In this document: in pieces, positions 1 to 7,036 of the stretch | Layout of the letters: every line of letters starts with the position of its first letter | How positions within the stretch are numbered: position 1 is the stretch's first letter | Source of the DNA: Deltaproteobacteria bacterium | GTDB taxonomy: Bacteria; Myxococcota_A; UBA9160; SZUA-336 | NCBI GenBank assembly: GCA_030673955.1 | Contig: DAOVBF010000068.1 | Span: forward strand, 1-7,036 | Length of the DNA: 7,036 bases | Reading direction: 5' to 3' | Notes under the pieces: generated by a model | The model's database searches: none | What the model was told of the DNA's origin: nothing | What the model saw: only the letters and a program-made list of their open reading frames with translations | Position numbers and translations under genes: made by a program

Positions 1-155
1 GGTTCCTGCTCCGCGAACCGCTCCAGGACCGGGAGCAGATGACTCGCGAATTCCGGGCCGACCCCGAAACGGGTCTCGAGGAGGTGCAACCATTGCTTCG
101 TCACGGGCGACATGCCCAGTTCCCGTAGCAAGGCAGGTGCCAGCCTCAGTTCCAC
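1..155 (-). CDS. Unrecognised protein, N-terminal part only (runs off the left edge)
   Basis: An open minus-strand frame follows an in-frame TGA at 203-201 and continues to the window edge, so only the N-terminus is visible. Two starts are plausible: GTG at 155-153 (51 residues visible) or ATG at 113-111 (37 residues visible). Neither has a clear GGAGG-type site, so the start is undecided; I give the longer form. From the ATG the protein begins MSPVTKQWLHLLETRFGV and continues with a helical, Leu-rich stretch ending near LLPVLERFAEQE. The amphipathic Leu, Glu and Arg pattern and GC-rich third positions look like real coding sequence. No domain, signal peptide or membrane segment can be recognised. 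It lies downstream of the exported protease-like gene on the same strand, and a shared function cannot be inferred. It could be a chance frame, but this is less likely. Confidence 0.42.
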   Translation of the reverse strand, partial: MELRLAPALLRELGMSPVTKQWLHLLETRFGVGPEFASHLLPVLERFAEQE

Positions 156-278
156 GCAAGAAAGCCCGTTCCGGGCAGTCCGGGGGCGTCTGCGGGACTT
201 TCAGCGCCTCCGCGGGGCGCCGGGGACGACAGGCGGGGCGGTGGATGAGGAAAAGGGTTTCCGGATCACGGGAACGAA
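156..278. other. Intergenic gap with no recognisable gene or signal
   Basis: This is the gap between the protease-like gene (stop at 279) and the left-edge reading frame. It is GC-rich. On the minus strand it holds a 22-codon GTG frame (269 to 201) with no ribosome binding site and a composition that does not look like a protein. It also has a 5-bp GC stem (204-208 with 216-220) without a following T tract. I see no good -35/-10 pair and no convincing terminator. Confidence 0.5.
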
Positions 279-1157
279 TTACTCACGCCAAACCTGCGGG
301 ACGCCGCTCCGCGACGCCCGCTCGTGGATGTCGGCGAGCCGCTTTCGAAGCTGGCTCTCCTGATGGTCGAGCCGGTCGCGCCACGTCACGTGCGTGCTCG
401 GGACGAGCTGCCGCTGCCTTTCGATTTGCTCGAGCTGTGCGTGAAGGCTCCGGAACTCTCTGCGCCAGTAGGACTCGCCGAACCCCCCGTACACGCCGTC
501 CGCCCCATCGAGGTCCACCTCCTCCAGCGTCAGCTTGCCCCCCACTGGATCGGTGTGGACCTTGAAGTGATTGAAGAAGGTCATGCCGAGCAGCCCCTGG
601 GAGCGACGATCGTTCACCACCATATCCACTTTCTTGACGCTGGCCTCACCCAGCCGGACCTCCTCGAGCGTGATGATCGGCAGCCGCATGGGCTCGCCGC
701 TGATGCCGACCACAGCCATCGTGGGCGTGGACTCATCGATCTGGATCCCGAGAGCATCCACGACGGAGCGAGGAATCATGTTGACCTCGGCCCCCGTATC
801 CACCTTGAACCACGCCTGCGTGGCTCCATTGAGAAGCGCGAGCACGGTGAGCCTCGTACCCGCTCGCTCGACGGGAATCACGTGGACCCGCGAGTCGTCG
901 GAGGACTTCGACTCGGTGGGCAGGGAGGGCGGCTGCGGTTTTGCGTCGATCGAGTTCCAGCGAGACGTGGAGTCCCGGCCCGTCGATTTCGTGGCTCGCT
1001 TCGCCGCGGCACGATAAGCCGGGGGGACCTGCGAGAGGTCGTCGGTCATGTGAACCTGCCCCTGCGGATCCACCCACTGATAGAACTCGGCTCGGGCAGG
1101 CGCAGCCAACAGGCAAACGCTCGGCAAGAGCAACCCCATCAGCAGCAAAAGGCGCAT
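279..1157 (-). CDS. Exported DUF4124 / retropepsin-like aspartic protease family protein
   Basis: This 292-residue protein is predicted to be exported and act in the periplasm or envelope. Residues 1-23 form a signal peptide with an Arg at position 2, a Leu-rich core and an ARA cleavage motif before Glu24. Residues 24 to about 48 (EFYQWVDPQGQVHMTDD) match the DUF4124 pattern found at the mature N-terminus of many envelope proteins. A polar, low-complexity linker follows to about residue 90. Residues 91-210 resemble a retropepsin-type (clan AA) aspartic protease: FKVDTGAEVNMIP carries the catalytic-type D120-T121-G122, GISGEP (151-156) sits at the expected flap, and GLLGMTFF (188-195) is the second hydrophobic-Gly motif. 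Such single-lobe enzymes are active as dimers. The C-terminus (about 229-285) is charged and helical. The substrate is unknown. The ATG at 1157 has GGGAGGG 7 bases upstream, which fixes the start. It lies 53 bases after uvrC and may be co-transcribed. Proteolytic activity is inferred from motifs only. Confidence 0.88.
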   Translation of the reverse strand: MRLLLLMGLLLPSVCLLAAPARAEFYQWVDPQGQVHMTDDLSQVPPAYRAAAKRATKSTGRDSTSRWNSIDAKPQPPSLPTESKSSDDSRVHVIPVERAGTRLTVLALLNGATQAWFKVDTGAEVNMIPRSVVDALGIQIDESTPTMAVVGISGEPMRLPIITLEEVRLGEASVKKVDMVVNDRRSQGLLGMTFFNHFKVHTDPVGGKLTLEEVDLDGADGVYGGFGESYWRREFRSLHAQLEQIERQRQLVPSTHVTWRDRLDHQESQLRKRLADIHERASRSGVPQVWRE

Positions 1158-1164
1158 GAAGCAG

Positions 1165-1171
1165 CCCTCCC
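1165..1171 (-). promoter_or_regulatory. Strong ribosome binding site of the protease-like gene
   Basis: The minus strand reads GGGAGGG here, 7 bases before the ATG at 1157-1155. It is the best Shine-Dalgarno match in the window and decides the start of the exported protein. It contrasts with the weak or coupled starts of uvrB and uvrC upstream, so this gene probably initiates independently even if it shares their transcript. Confidence 0.75.
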
Positions 1172-1210
1172 ACTACGCAGGTCAAGGCGGCGCGCAGTGT
1201 CTCCGCTTGG

Positions 1211-3148
1211 CTAGCTACGGGAAGGATCGGACGACTTGCCGCCACGCTTGACCAATGCCCCAGTCGCCTCCGCTCGGAAAAAGCGGTGGATGAGCTCCGC
1301 ATCCACGCGCGACACCTTAGGCACCCGTGCGAGCTCCTCGACGCTCGCCCGCTTCACCCGCTCCAGGCTCCCCAGCCCCCGCAGCAGCGCGCGCCGCTTC
1401 ACCGGGCCGATACCGGGCAGCTCATCGAGAATCGAACGCAGCCCGGATTTGCTTCGCAGCTCACGGTGATAGCGGATCGTGAAGCGGTGGGACTCGTCGC
1501 GTATCCGCTGCAGAAGCAAGAAGGCCGGCGCCTCGGGTGGAGGCAGGAGAGGGTCTTTCACGCCCGACAGGAAAAGCTTTTCGCGCTTGCTCCCGGCGTG
1601 CCGCTTCACACGCGGCGACGGGGATTCCAGATCGCGCTCCTTGGCGAGGGATGCGAGCGCAATCCCACCGACTCCCAGGTCCCGGAGCACGGCTTCCACT
1701 GCGTTGAGCTGCCCCTTCCCGCCATCGAGCAGCAGCACGTCGGGGGCTGGATCCTGCTCCAGCCTCGCGAGGCGCCGCCGGAGGACCTCGCGCATGGCTC
1801 CGTAATCGTCGCCCGCTTCCGCCTCGCGCAGCTTATAGCGCCGGTAGCCATCCCGGTACGGCTCGCCGTCCACGAAAACAACCCGCGAGGCGACGTGCAT
1901 CGTGCCTTGCAGATGCGAGACGTCGTAGCATTCGATGCGCGCGGGAGGGTGGCGAAGGCGCAAGAGCTTTTGCAGCTGCGCCAGCGTCTCGTCCAGCTTT
2001 TGCTTGCGCTGGCTTCGCTCCGCCAGCGCGAGCTCCGCGTTGTGCTGCGCCAGCTCGACGAGGCGTCGACGCTCGCCCCGCTGTGGCACGATGGCGCGGA
2101 CCGCGTGCCCCGCACGCTCCCGCCAGAGGTCCTGCAGGGTCGTCTGCCCTTCGACCCGTAACGGCAGCAGGACTTCGCGAGGAAGATCGCAGTCCCTTTC
2201 GTAAAACTGCGCCAGAAAGGAACCCAGGGCCTCTGCATCATCGATCCGTATGTTGCGGAAGCTGTGCTTGTCTCCGCCCAAGAGCCTCCCCTGACGCACG
2301 TGCAGAATCTGTACCTCGAAATCCGAGCCATCGCGCGCCAGGCCGAAGACATCCCGGTCCACGAATTGCGTCGACACCATCGACTGGCGTTGCACCGTTC
2401 GCTCGATCGCCAGAATCAGGTCACGCAGCCGCACGGCCTCTTCGAACTGCTCCGCCTTGGCCGCACCGCGCATTCGTGCGCGCAGATCCTTTGCGAGCTC
2501 CCTCGCCTTCCCGCGCAGAAAGAGAATCGTCCCGTCGACGAGCCTCCGGTAGGCGTCATCGCTGATGAGGCCGCAGCAAGGTGCGGCGCAGCGTCCCACG
2601 GCGTGCTCCAGACATGGACGTCCCTGGCGCTGGTAGCTCCGGAAGACTGAATCCGAGCACGTGCGCAGGGGGAAGATTCTCTGCTGTTGGCTGAGGGTCT
2701 CGCGCAAGGCGACGCTCGAGGTATAGGGGCCGAAATAGAGCGCCCCATCGCGCAGGAAGCGCCGGACCTCGGTCAGGCGCGGGTAGCTCTGCTTGGGGTC
2801 GAGGCGAAGCCCCAGATAATTCTTGTCATCGCGCAGCCGGACATTGAAGCGCGGTCGATTCTCCTTGATGAGCTGGTTCTCGAGGAGCAGTGCTTCCTTC
2901 ACATTCGTGGTGGCGACGAACTCAACATCGTTGATACGGGGAACGAGAAGGCTCATGCGGTAGCGTTGGTCGCCGCTGCGCGCGAAGTACGACCGAACGC
3001 GGGCACGGAGGTTCTGTGCCTTGCCGACGTAGAGCACGTTACCCGTGCGATCGCGAAACAGATACACACCGGGCTCCCTCGGGAGCGTCTTGATTTTCTC
3101 CCGCAAGGGGCTCGTCGAGGTCGAGCGGGCGGACCCGGCGGAGCTCAT
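1211..3148 (-). CDS. uvrC: UvrABC system protein C (excinuclease subunit C)
   Basis: UvrC makes both incisions flanking a DNA lesion in nucleotide excision repair after UvrB has verified the damage. At 645 residues it is close to the usual family length and all domains are present. The N-terminal GIY-YIG nuclease, which makes the 3' cut, shows GVY (27-29), YVG (40-42), NLRARV and E90 in [10 protein letters not shown]. Cysteines 164, 179, 187 and 191 match the four-Cys cluster that binds 4Fe-4S in E. coli UvrC. The UVR motif, which contacts UvrB, is at about 228-255. The RNase H-like nuclease, which makes the 5' cut, has D409 (ECYDVSH), D475 (LLLDGGKGQ) and H554 (DESHRF). Tandem helix-hairpin-helix motifs follow at about 571-625 ([16 protein letters not shown]). 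The ATG overlaps the uvrB stop (ATGA) and the upstream sequence lacks a good Shine-Dalgarno, which points to translational coupling. The stop is TAG at 1213-1211. Confidence 0.98.
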   Translation of the reverse strand: MSSAGSARSTSTSPLREKIKTLPREPGVYLFRDRTGNVLYVGKAQNLRARVRSYFARSGDQRYRMSLLVPRINDVEFVATTNVKEALLLENQLIKENRPRFNVRLRDDKNYLGLRLDPKQSYPRLTEVRRFLRDGALYFGPYTSSVALRETLSQQQRIFPLRTCSDSVFRSYQRQGRPCLEHAVGRCAAPCCGLISDDAYRRLVDGTILFLRGKARELAKDLRARMRGAAKAEQFEEAVRLRDLILAIERTVQRQSMVSTQFVDRDVFGLARDGSDFEVQILHVRQGRLLGGDKHSFRNIRIDDAEALGSFLAQFYERDCDLPREVLLPLRVEGQTTLQDLWRERAGHAVRAIVPQRGERRRLVELAQHNAELALAERSQRKQKLDETLAQLQKLLRLRHPPARIECYDVSHLQGTMHVASRVVFVDGEPYRDGYRRYKLREAEAGDDYGAMREVLRRRLARLEQDPAPDVLLLDGGKGQLNAVEAVLRDLGVGGIALASLAKERDLESPSPRVKRHAGSKREKLFLSGVKDPLLPPPEAPAFLLLQRIRDESHRFTIRYHRELRSKSGLRSILDELPGIGPVKRRALLRGLGSLERVKRASVEELARVPKVSRVDAELIHRFFRAEATGALVKRGGKSSDPSRS

Positions 3149-5211
3149 CTTCGCTTTCGCGGCTTCTGCGATGTGCCCCGCCGCGACTTTCTCTCACCCC
3201 CGGAAGCGACCCGCGCCGGCGCCTCGAACCCCTGGAGGAGTGCTCGCTCCTCCAGCTCGATGATCTGGTCGCGAAGCTTTGCGGCCCGCTCGAAGTCCAG
3301 CTCTTCGACGGCCGCCTGCATCTCCCGACGCAGCGCCTTCACCCGCTTGGGGATCTCATCCAGGGGAAGCTCCGCATCCGCGGCCAGCGGCGGAGTCACG
3401 TAGTCTGCCTCGTAAAGGCTATCGCGTAGGCTCGAAATCTGGCTCTCCACCGTCTTGGGGGTGATGCCGTGTTCGCGGTTGTAGGCTTCCTGGAGGGTTC
3501 TCCGTCGTATCGTCTCCCGCACGGCTTCGCGGAGCGAGTTCGTTTCCCGGTCGGCGTAGAGGATCACCTTGCCGCGCACGTTCCGCGCAGCGCGACCGAT
3601 GGTCTGAATGAGCGAGCGCGTGGAGCGCAGAAAGCCCTCCTTGTCGGCGTCCAAGATAGCGACCAGAGATACCTCCGGAAGGTCGAGCCCCTCGCGCAGC
3701 AGATTGATCCCAACGAGTACGTCAAAGGCCCCCTGTCGCAGCTCGCGCAGGATCTCCGTACGCTCGATGGTGGCGATCTCCGAGTGCAGATAGCGCACCC
3801 GGAGACCCAGCTCCTGGTAATAGCTCGTCAGCTCCTCCGACATGCGCTTCGTCAGCGTCGTCACCAGGGCACGATCGCCCCACTCGATGCGCTGCCGCAG
3901 CTCTGCGAGCAGATCCTCGACCTGGTTGCCGGCAGGCCGGACCTCGACCTCCGGATCCATCAGACCCGTGGGGCGGATGATCTGCTCCGTCACGACCCCC
4001 CTGCAATCCTCGAGCTCGTGATCGCCGGGCGTCGCAGAGACGAAGACCACCTGGGGCGCTCGCTCTTCCCATTCGTCGAAACGGAGCGGCCGGTTGTCCA
4101 GCGCCGAAGGCAGCCGAAAGCCATACTCGACCAGCGTCTCCTTGCGCCGACGATCTCCGCGGTACATCCCGCCGAGCTGTGGCACCGTGACATGGCTCTC
4201 GTCGACGAAGACGATCAGGTCGTCCGGAAAGTAGTGAAGCAATGTGTACGGGGTTTCGCCCGCCTCCCGCCCGTCCAGCCAGCGGGAGTAGTTCTCGACA
4301 CCCTGACAGAAACCCGCCTCCGAGAGCATCTCCAGGTCGTACATCGTGCGCTGCTCGATCCGCTGGGCCTCGAGCAGCTTGCCCTCCTTGCGGAAATACT
4401 GGATCCGCTCGCTCAGCTCCTCGCGGATCCCGTCGATGGCGACACGAATGCGCCCTTCGGTCGAGACGTAGTGGCTATTGGGGAAGATCACGGCCTGTCT
4501 CGGACGTTGCAGCGAGCGGCCTCGCAGCGGGTCCACCTCGGTGATCGACTCCACCTCATCGCCGAAGAACTCGATCCGGATCGCCCGATCGTCTTCGTAC
4601 GCTGGAAAGACCTCCACCACATCACCGCGCACGCGGAAGGTTCCACGGTGGAAGTCGTAGTCGTTGCGCGCATACAACATGGAGACCAGCTTCTTGAGAA
4701 AATCTTGGCGGTTGAGGGTCATCCCTCGCTCCAGGAACGCATGCATGTCCCCGTAGGTGTCGGGGGAGCCCAGCCCGTAGATGCAGGACACGCTGGCAAC
4801 CACAATGACGTCACGGCGCGAGAGGACCGAGCGTGTGGCGGAATGGCGAAGCTTGTCGATTTCGTCGTTGATCGAAGCGTCTTTCTCGATGTACGTATCG
4901 GTGGTCGGGACATACGCTTCGGGCTGATAATAGTCGTAGTACGAGACGAAGTACTCCACGGCGTTCTTGGGAAAGAGCTTGCGAAATTCGCCGTAGAGCT
5001 GGGCCGCCAGGGTTTTGTTGGGAGCGATCACCAGGGCCGGTCGGCCGAGCTTCTCGATCACCCAGGACATCGTCGCGGTCTTCCCGCTCCCGGTGATGCC
5101 GAGCAGGGTCTGGCGACGCCGGCCCTGCTGCACGCCCTCCACCAGCTGCTCGATCGCGGAGGGCTGATCCCCCTCGGGCTTATAATCGCTTACGACCTCG
5201 AACTCAGGCAC
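3145..5211 (-). CDS. uvrB: UvrABC system protein B (excinuclease subunit B, helicase-like)
   Basis: UvrB takes damaged DNA from UvrA, uses ATP and a beta-hairpin to verify the lesion, and then recruits UvrC. From the chosen GTG the protein has 688 residues, near the usual ~670. Visible parts are the N-terminal [12 protein letters not shown] (9-20), Walker A GITGSGKT (38-45, K44), the Tyr-rich beta-hairpin [12 protein letters not shown] (91-102), DESH (337-340), [10 protein letters not shown] (391-400), [14 protein letters not shown] (501-514) and QTIGRAARN (536-544). A UVR domain (about 622-657) for UvrC contact comes next, then a very basic tail ending KPRKRR. The only other in-frame start is a TTG at 5307, which would add 32 residues lying wholly inside the conserved end of cysS. 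GTG at 5211 is therefore preferred and aligns with the family start. It overlaps cysS by 8 bases. A GGGGA lies 12 bases upstream, which is longer than ideal. The stop is TGA, shared with the uvrC start. Confidence 0.97.
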   Translation of the reverse strand: MPEFEVVSDYKPEGDQPSAIEQLVEGVQQGRRRQTLLGITGSGKTATMSWVIEKLGRPALVIAPNKTLAAQLYGEFRKLFPKNAVEYFVSYYDYYQPEAYVPTTDTYIEKDASINDEIDKLRHSATRSVLSRRDVIVVASVSCIYGLGSPDTYGDMHAFLERGMTLNRQDFLKKLVSMLYARNDYDFHRGTFRVRGDVVEVFPAYEDDRAIRIEFFGDEVESITEVDPLRGRSLQRPRQAVIFPNSHYVSTEGRIRVAIDGIREELSERIQYFRKEGKLLEAQRIEQRTMYDLEMLSEAGFCQGVENYSRWLDGREAGETPYTLLHYFPDDLIVFVDESHVTVPQLGGMYRGDRRRKETLVEYGFRLPSALDNRPLRFDEWEERAPQVVFVSATPGDHELEDCRGVVTEQIIRPTGLMDPEVEVRPAGNQVEDLLAELRQRIEWGDRALVTTLTKRMSEELTSYYQELGLRVRYLHSEIATIERTEILRELRQGAFDVLVGINLLREGLDLPEVSLVAILDADKEGFLRSTRSLIQTIGRAARNVRGKVILYADRETNSLREAVRETIRRRTLQEAYNREHGITPKTVESQISSLRDSLYEADYVTPPLAADAELPLDEIPKRVKALRREMQAAVEELDFERAAKLRDQIIELEERALLQGFEAPARVASGGERKSRRGTSQKPRKRR

Positions 5212-6607
5212 GTCGCCAGCGCGTCCCCTGCGCGGTGTCCTCGAGGATGACGCCTTCCGCCGCGAGTTGGCTCCGAATCTGATCCGCGCGCTCGAAGTCG
5301 CGCGCAAGCCGTGCCGCCTCGCGCTCCCGGATCAACCCTTCGACGCGCGCATCCAGCTCGGGGGCCTCGATCCGGGCCTCCGAGAGACCCAGACCCAGAA
5401 CCTCGTCGAACTCCGAGAGCAGCGCCCACTTCTCCGCCCCTCCGAGCGCCGGGCTGCGCACCACCTCCCAGACCACCGCGAGCGCCTGCGGGGCATTGAG
5501 ATCATCATTGATCACGTCCCGGAAACGTGCCCGGAAGTCACCGACCTGATCCGCGTCGGCGCTCTCCTCCGCCTGGCGCAGCTCCACGGCGTGGCGCACG
5601 AGCCTCGCGTACGCGGTCTGCGCTCGTTCGAGCGCCTCGTCGGTGAAGTTCAGCTGCTGTCGATAATGGGCGCCCAGCACGAAAAAGCGGTAGCCGAGCG
5701 GATCGATACCTTGCGCCTCGAGCCCGTCGAGGCTCACGACCGTCCCCTTGGACTTCGCCATCTTTCCTCGCTCGAACATGAGCCACGCGCCGTGCATCCA
5801 GAAGCGTACCCAGGGCCGCACGTCAAAAGCATTCTCGGCCTGCGCAATCTCGTTCGTGTGGTGCACCGGGATGTGGTCGTCCCCCCCCGTGTGGATGTCA
5901 AAGGGCGTGCCCAGATACTTGGAACTCATCGCCGAGCACTCGAGGTGCCAGCCCGGAAAGCCGCGCCCCCAGGGGCTATCCCACTCCATCTGACGGCGCG
6001 CGCCCTCTCGAGAGGAGAGCTTCCAGAGCGCGAAATCAGCGGGGCTGCGCTTAGCGGACGCCCCTTCGATGCGCTCCTGGGCCTGCTGCGCCTCGAGGTT
6101 CACACGCGCCAGCTCGCCGTAGTGGGCGTCCTTCGAGGTGTCGAAATAGATGCCGTCGTCGATGCGGTAGGTGAAACCTTTCTGCTCGAGGGACTGGACC
6201 AGCTGAATTTGCTCGGGGATGTGGTCCGTCGCCTTGCACCACACGTCCGGCGACAAGATGTTGAGCTTCTCGAGATCCTGTTTGAAAACAAGTGTCCACT
6301 TCTCCGCAATCTCCCACGCAGACAGCCCTTCCTTCCGCGCGGCCACCTCCATCTTGTCCTCGCCCAGGTCGGCATCGTCGGTGAGATGCCCCACGTCGGT
6401 GATATTGATGACGTGACGCACGCCGTAGCCGTTGTAGCGCAGGACCCGCTTCAGCAGGTCCGCGAACAGGTAGGCGCGCAGGTTTCCCAGATGCTGTCGG
6501 GCGTAAACGGTCGGACCGCAGGAGTAGACCCGCGCGAGCTTGCCATCGAGAGGCTCGAAGCGTTCCTTGCGGCGGGTCAGCGTATTGTAAAGCCGAAGCT
6601 CAGTCAC
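5204..6607 (-). CDS. cysS: Cysteinyl-tRNA synthetase (variant type)
   Basis: This class I aminoacyl-tRNA synthetase activates cysteine with ATP and loads it onto tRNA-Cys in the cytoplasm. At 467 residues it is full length. The HIGH motif is HLGN (39-42) and the KMSKS motif is KMAKS (282-286). The Zn site is complete: C30 (SCGPTVY), C224 (HLECSAM), H249 and E253 (VHHTNEIAQ). The core [14 protein letters not shown] and the C-terminal [22 protein letters not shown] with [10 protein letters not shown] are typical. After NITDV (68-72) it has [14 protein letters not shown] where E. coli has DDKIIKRA, and it reads [10 protein letters not shown] in place of GGSDLMFPHH. I recall this pattern from a variant branch of bacterial CysS, including CPR and some deltaproteobacterial lineages; that placement is from memory. 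The GTG start overlaps the ispF stop (GTGA) and has GGAG 6 bases upstream. The stop is TGA, inside the uvrB start region. Confidence 0.97.
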   Translation of the reverse strand: MTELRLYNTLTRRKERFEPLDGKLARVYSCGPTVYARQHLGNLRAYLFADLLKRVLRYNGYGVRHVINITDVGHLTDDADLGEDKMEVAARKEGLSAWEIAEKWTLVFKQDLEKLNILSPDVWCKATDHIPEQIQLVQSLEQKGFTYRIDDGIYFDTSKDAHYGELARVNLEAQQAQERIEGASAKRSPADFALWKLSSREGARRQMEWDSPWGRGFPGWHLECSAMSSKYLGTPFDIHTGGDDHIPVHHTNEIAQAENAFDVRPWVRFWMHGAWLMFERGKMAKSKGTVVSLDGLEAQGIDPLGYRFFVLGAHYRQQLNFTDEALERAQTAYARLVRHAVELRQAEESADADQVGDFRARFRDVINDDLNAPQALAVVWEVVRSPALGGAEKWALLSEFDEVLGLGLSEARIEAPELDARVEGLIREREAARLARDFERADQIRSQLAAEGVILEDTAQGTRWRRA

Positions 6608-7036
6608 TCGGCGCTCCGCACAAGCACCACGGCGTGCGCGGCGATTCCCTCGCCCCGCCCGATCGCCCCCAGCCCATCGCTGCTCTTGAGCTTCACGTTC
6701 ACGCGCGAAGGATCCATGCGCAACATCCCCGTCAGTCCCTTCTCGATCGCTGCGCGATGCGACGCGAGCCGGGGTTCTTGTGCGACGAGAGTGGCATCTA
6801 CGTTCTCGATCATGAATCCCGCTTGCTCGACCTTCCCCAGGATTCGTCCCAGGAGCTCGGCTCCCGACGCGTTCCGCCAGGTCGGATCCGCGGACGGAAA
6901 CTCCGTCCCCAGGTCTCCTGCGCCGATCGCGCCCAGCAGCGCATCACCCACGGCGTGCGCCAGGACGTCAGCATCGGAGTGCCCGTCCAACCCCCGGTCA
7001 TGAGCAATCTCGACGCCGCCCAGCACGAGAGGCCGC
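6604..7036 (-). CDS. ispF: 2-C-methyl-D-erythritol 2,4-cyclodiphosphate synthase, N-terminus outside window
   Basis: IspF converts CDP-ME 2-phosphate to MEcPP and releases CMP, a step of the non-mevalonate isoprenoid pathway. It works as a homotrimer with a divalent metal at each subunit interface. The window holds 143 residues, beginning RPLVLGGVEIAHDRG, and a full protein has about 160. The missing start includes the family's D-x-H metal motif (D8, H10 in E. coli). The rest is intact: GHSDADVLAHA carries the histidines equivalent to E. coli H34 and the metal ligand H42, followed by GDLGTEFPSADP (E. coli GDIGKLFPDTDP), the NVDATLVAQEP strand, and the C-terminal GLGAIGRGEGIAAHAVVL motif of the CMP-binding and trimer core. 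A GTG at 7026 is in frame but is a family-conserved Val (PLVLGG), so it is not the real start. The stop TGA overlaps the cysS GTG by 4 bases. ispD commonly sits just upstream of ispF, and a fused ispDF is possible. Confidence 0.96.
   Translation of the reverse strand, partial: RPLVLGGVEIAHDRGLDGHSDADVLAHAVGDALLGAIGAGDLGTEFPSADPTWRNASGAELLGRILGKVEQAGFMIENVDATLVAQEPRLASHRAAIEKGLTGMLRMDPSRVNVKLKSSDGLGAIGRGEGIAAHAVVLVRSAE
6614..6617 (-). promoter_or_regulatory. Ribosome binding site of cysS within the end of ispF
   Basis: The minus strand reads GCGGAGCGCCGA just before the GTG at 6607-6605, placing GGAG 6 bases from the start codon. The site lies inside the last codons of ispF. It supports the GTG start, since no upstream or near-downstream ATG competes in this frame. 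Confidence 0.6.

Noticed and set aside
204..220. GC-rich inverted repeat in the gap, considered as a terminator
   Set aside because: The stem is only 5 bp with a 7-base loop and is not followed by a T tract on the minus strand. Such stems arise by chance in GC-rich DNA.
201..269. A 22-codon GTG frame in the gap, considered as a small protein or leader peptide
   Set aside because: It has no ribosome binding site, is low in complexity (Pro, Ser, Arg), and has no attenuator-like structure after it.
1113..1157. Cys15 in the signal peptide of the protease-like protein, considered as a lipoprotein site
   Set aside because: The residues before it (PSV) do not fit a lipobox, and the ARA-Glu site further along is a good ordinary signal peptidase I site.
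1180..1185. TTGACC on the minus strand, resembling a -35 box before the protease-like gene
   Set aside because: It lies only 22 bases before the start codon, so a -10 box would fall at or within the coding start, and nothing there resembles TATAAT.
324..1214. A 296-codon plus-strand frame opposite the protease-like gene
   Set aside because: It is rich in His, Arg and Leu, typical of antisense shadows. The minus strand has a signal peptide, a DTG motif and a strong ribosome binding site.
733..1302. A 189-codon minus-strand frame across the uvrC/protease gap
   Set aside because: It overlaps the conserved end of uvrC and the signal peptide region of the next gene in a different frame, and its Arg/Ala/Ser-rich sequence looks random.
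3469..5250. A 593-codon open frame on the plus strand, antisense to uvrB
   Set aside because: It mirrors uvrB codons in a GC-rich gene. Its translation has no recognisable domain, and the opposite strand encodes an unmistakable, complete UvrB.
5267..7003. A 578-codon open frame on the plus strand, antisense to cysS and ispF
   Set aside because: It spans two real genes on the other strand and has no domain or clear ribosome binding site. It is explained by GC-rich third-position bias.
1..7036. CRISPR arrays, insertion sequences, tRNA genes, riboswitches, direct repeats
   Set aside because: I saw no regularly spaced repeats, transposase frames, terminal inverted repeats or cloverleaf-like sequences. 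Almost the whole window is filled by housekeeping coding sequence.

Overview
This window is a stretch of ordinary bacterial chromosome. It is GC-rich, and every supported gene lies on the minus strand, so transcription runs from the right edge (7036) to the left edge (1). The gene set (MEP-pathway IspF, a cysteinyl-tRNA synthetase of the variant type, UvrB, UvrC, and a secreted DUF4124 plus retropepsin-like protein) suggests a GC-rich Gram-negative bacterium. A deltaproteobacterial-type lineage such as Myxococcota, Binatota or relatives fits best, but this is a guess from gene style and not a placement.

Layout in the direction of transcription. ispF enters from the right edge without its first ~17 codons and stops at 6604. 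cysS starts inside that stop (GTGA overlap) and ends at 5204. uvrB starts at a GTG eight bases before the cysS stop ends and finishes at 3145. uvrC starts inside the uvrB stop (ATGA overlap) and ends at 1211. After a 53-base gap comes a gene for an exported aspartic-protease-like protein (1157 to 279), which has its own strong ribosome binding site. After a further gap of about 120 bases, an unrecognised reading frame starts and runs off the left edge.

The first four genes form one tightly packed translational unit with no space for internal promoters or terminators between them. It joins isoprenoid precursor synthesis (IspF), charging of tRNA-Cys (CysS) and the damage-verification and dual-incision steps of nucleotide excision repair (UvrB, UvrC). 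uvrA is not in the window. The products share no pathway beyond UvrB-UvrC, so this reads as a housekeeping operon and not a dedicated system. The protease-like gene may be transcribed by read-through, since no convincing promoter or terminator separates it from uvrC.

I found no mobile element, CRISPR array, tRNA, rRNA, riboswitch or phage gene, and no evidence of a previously undescribed system. The points worth a second look are modest: the overlapping gene chain, the variant CysS, the domain combination in the exported protease-like protein, and the unidentified left-edge gene.
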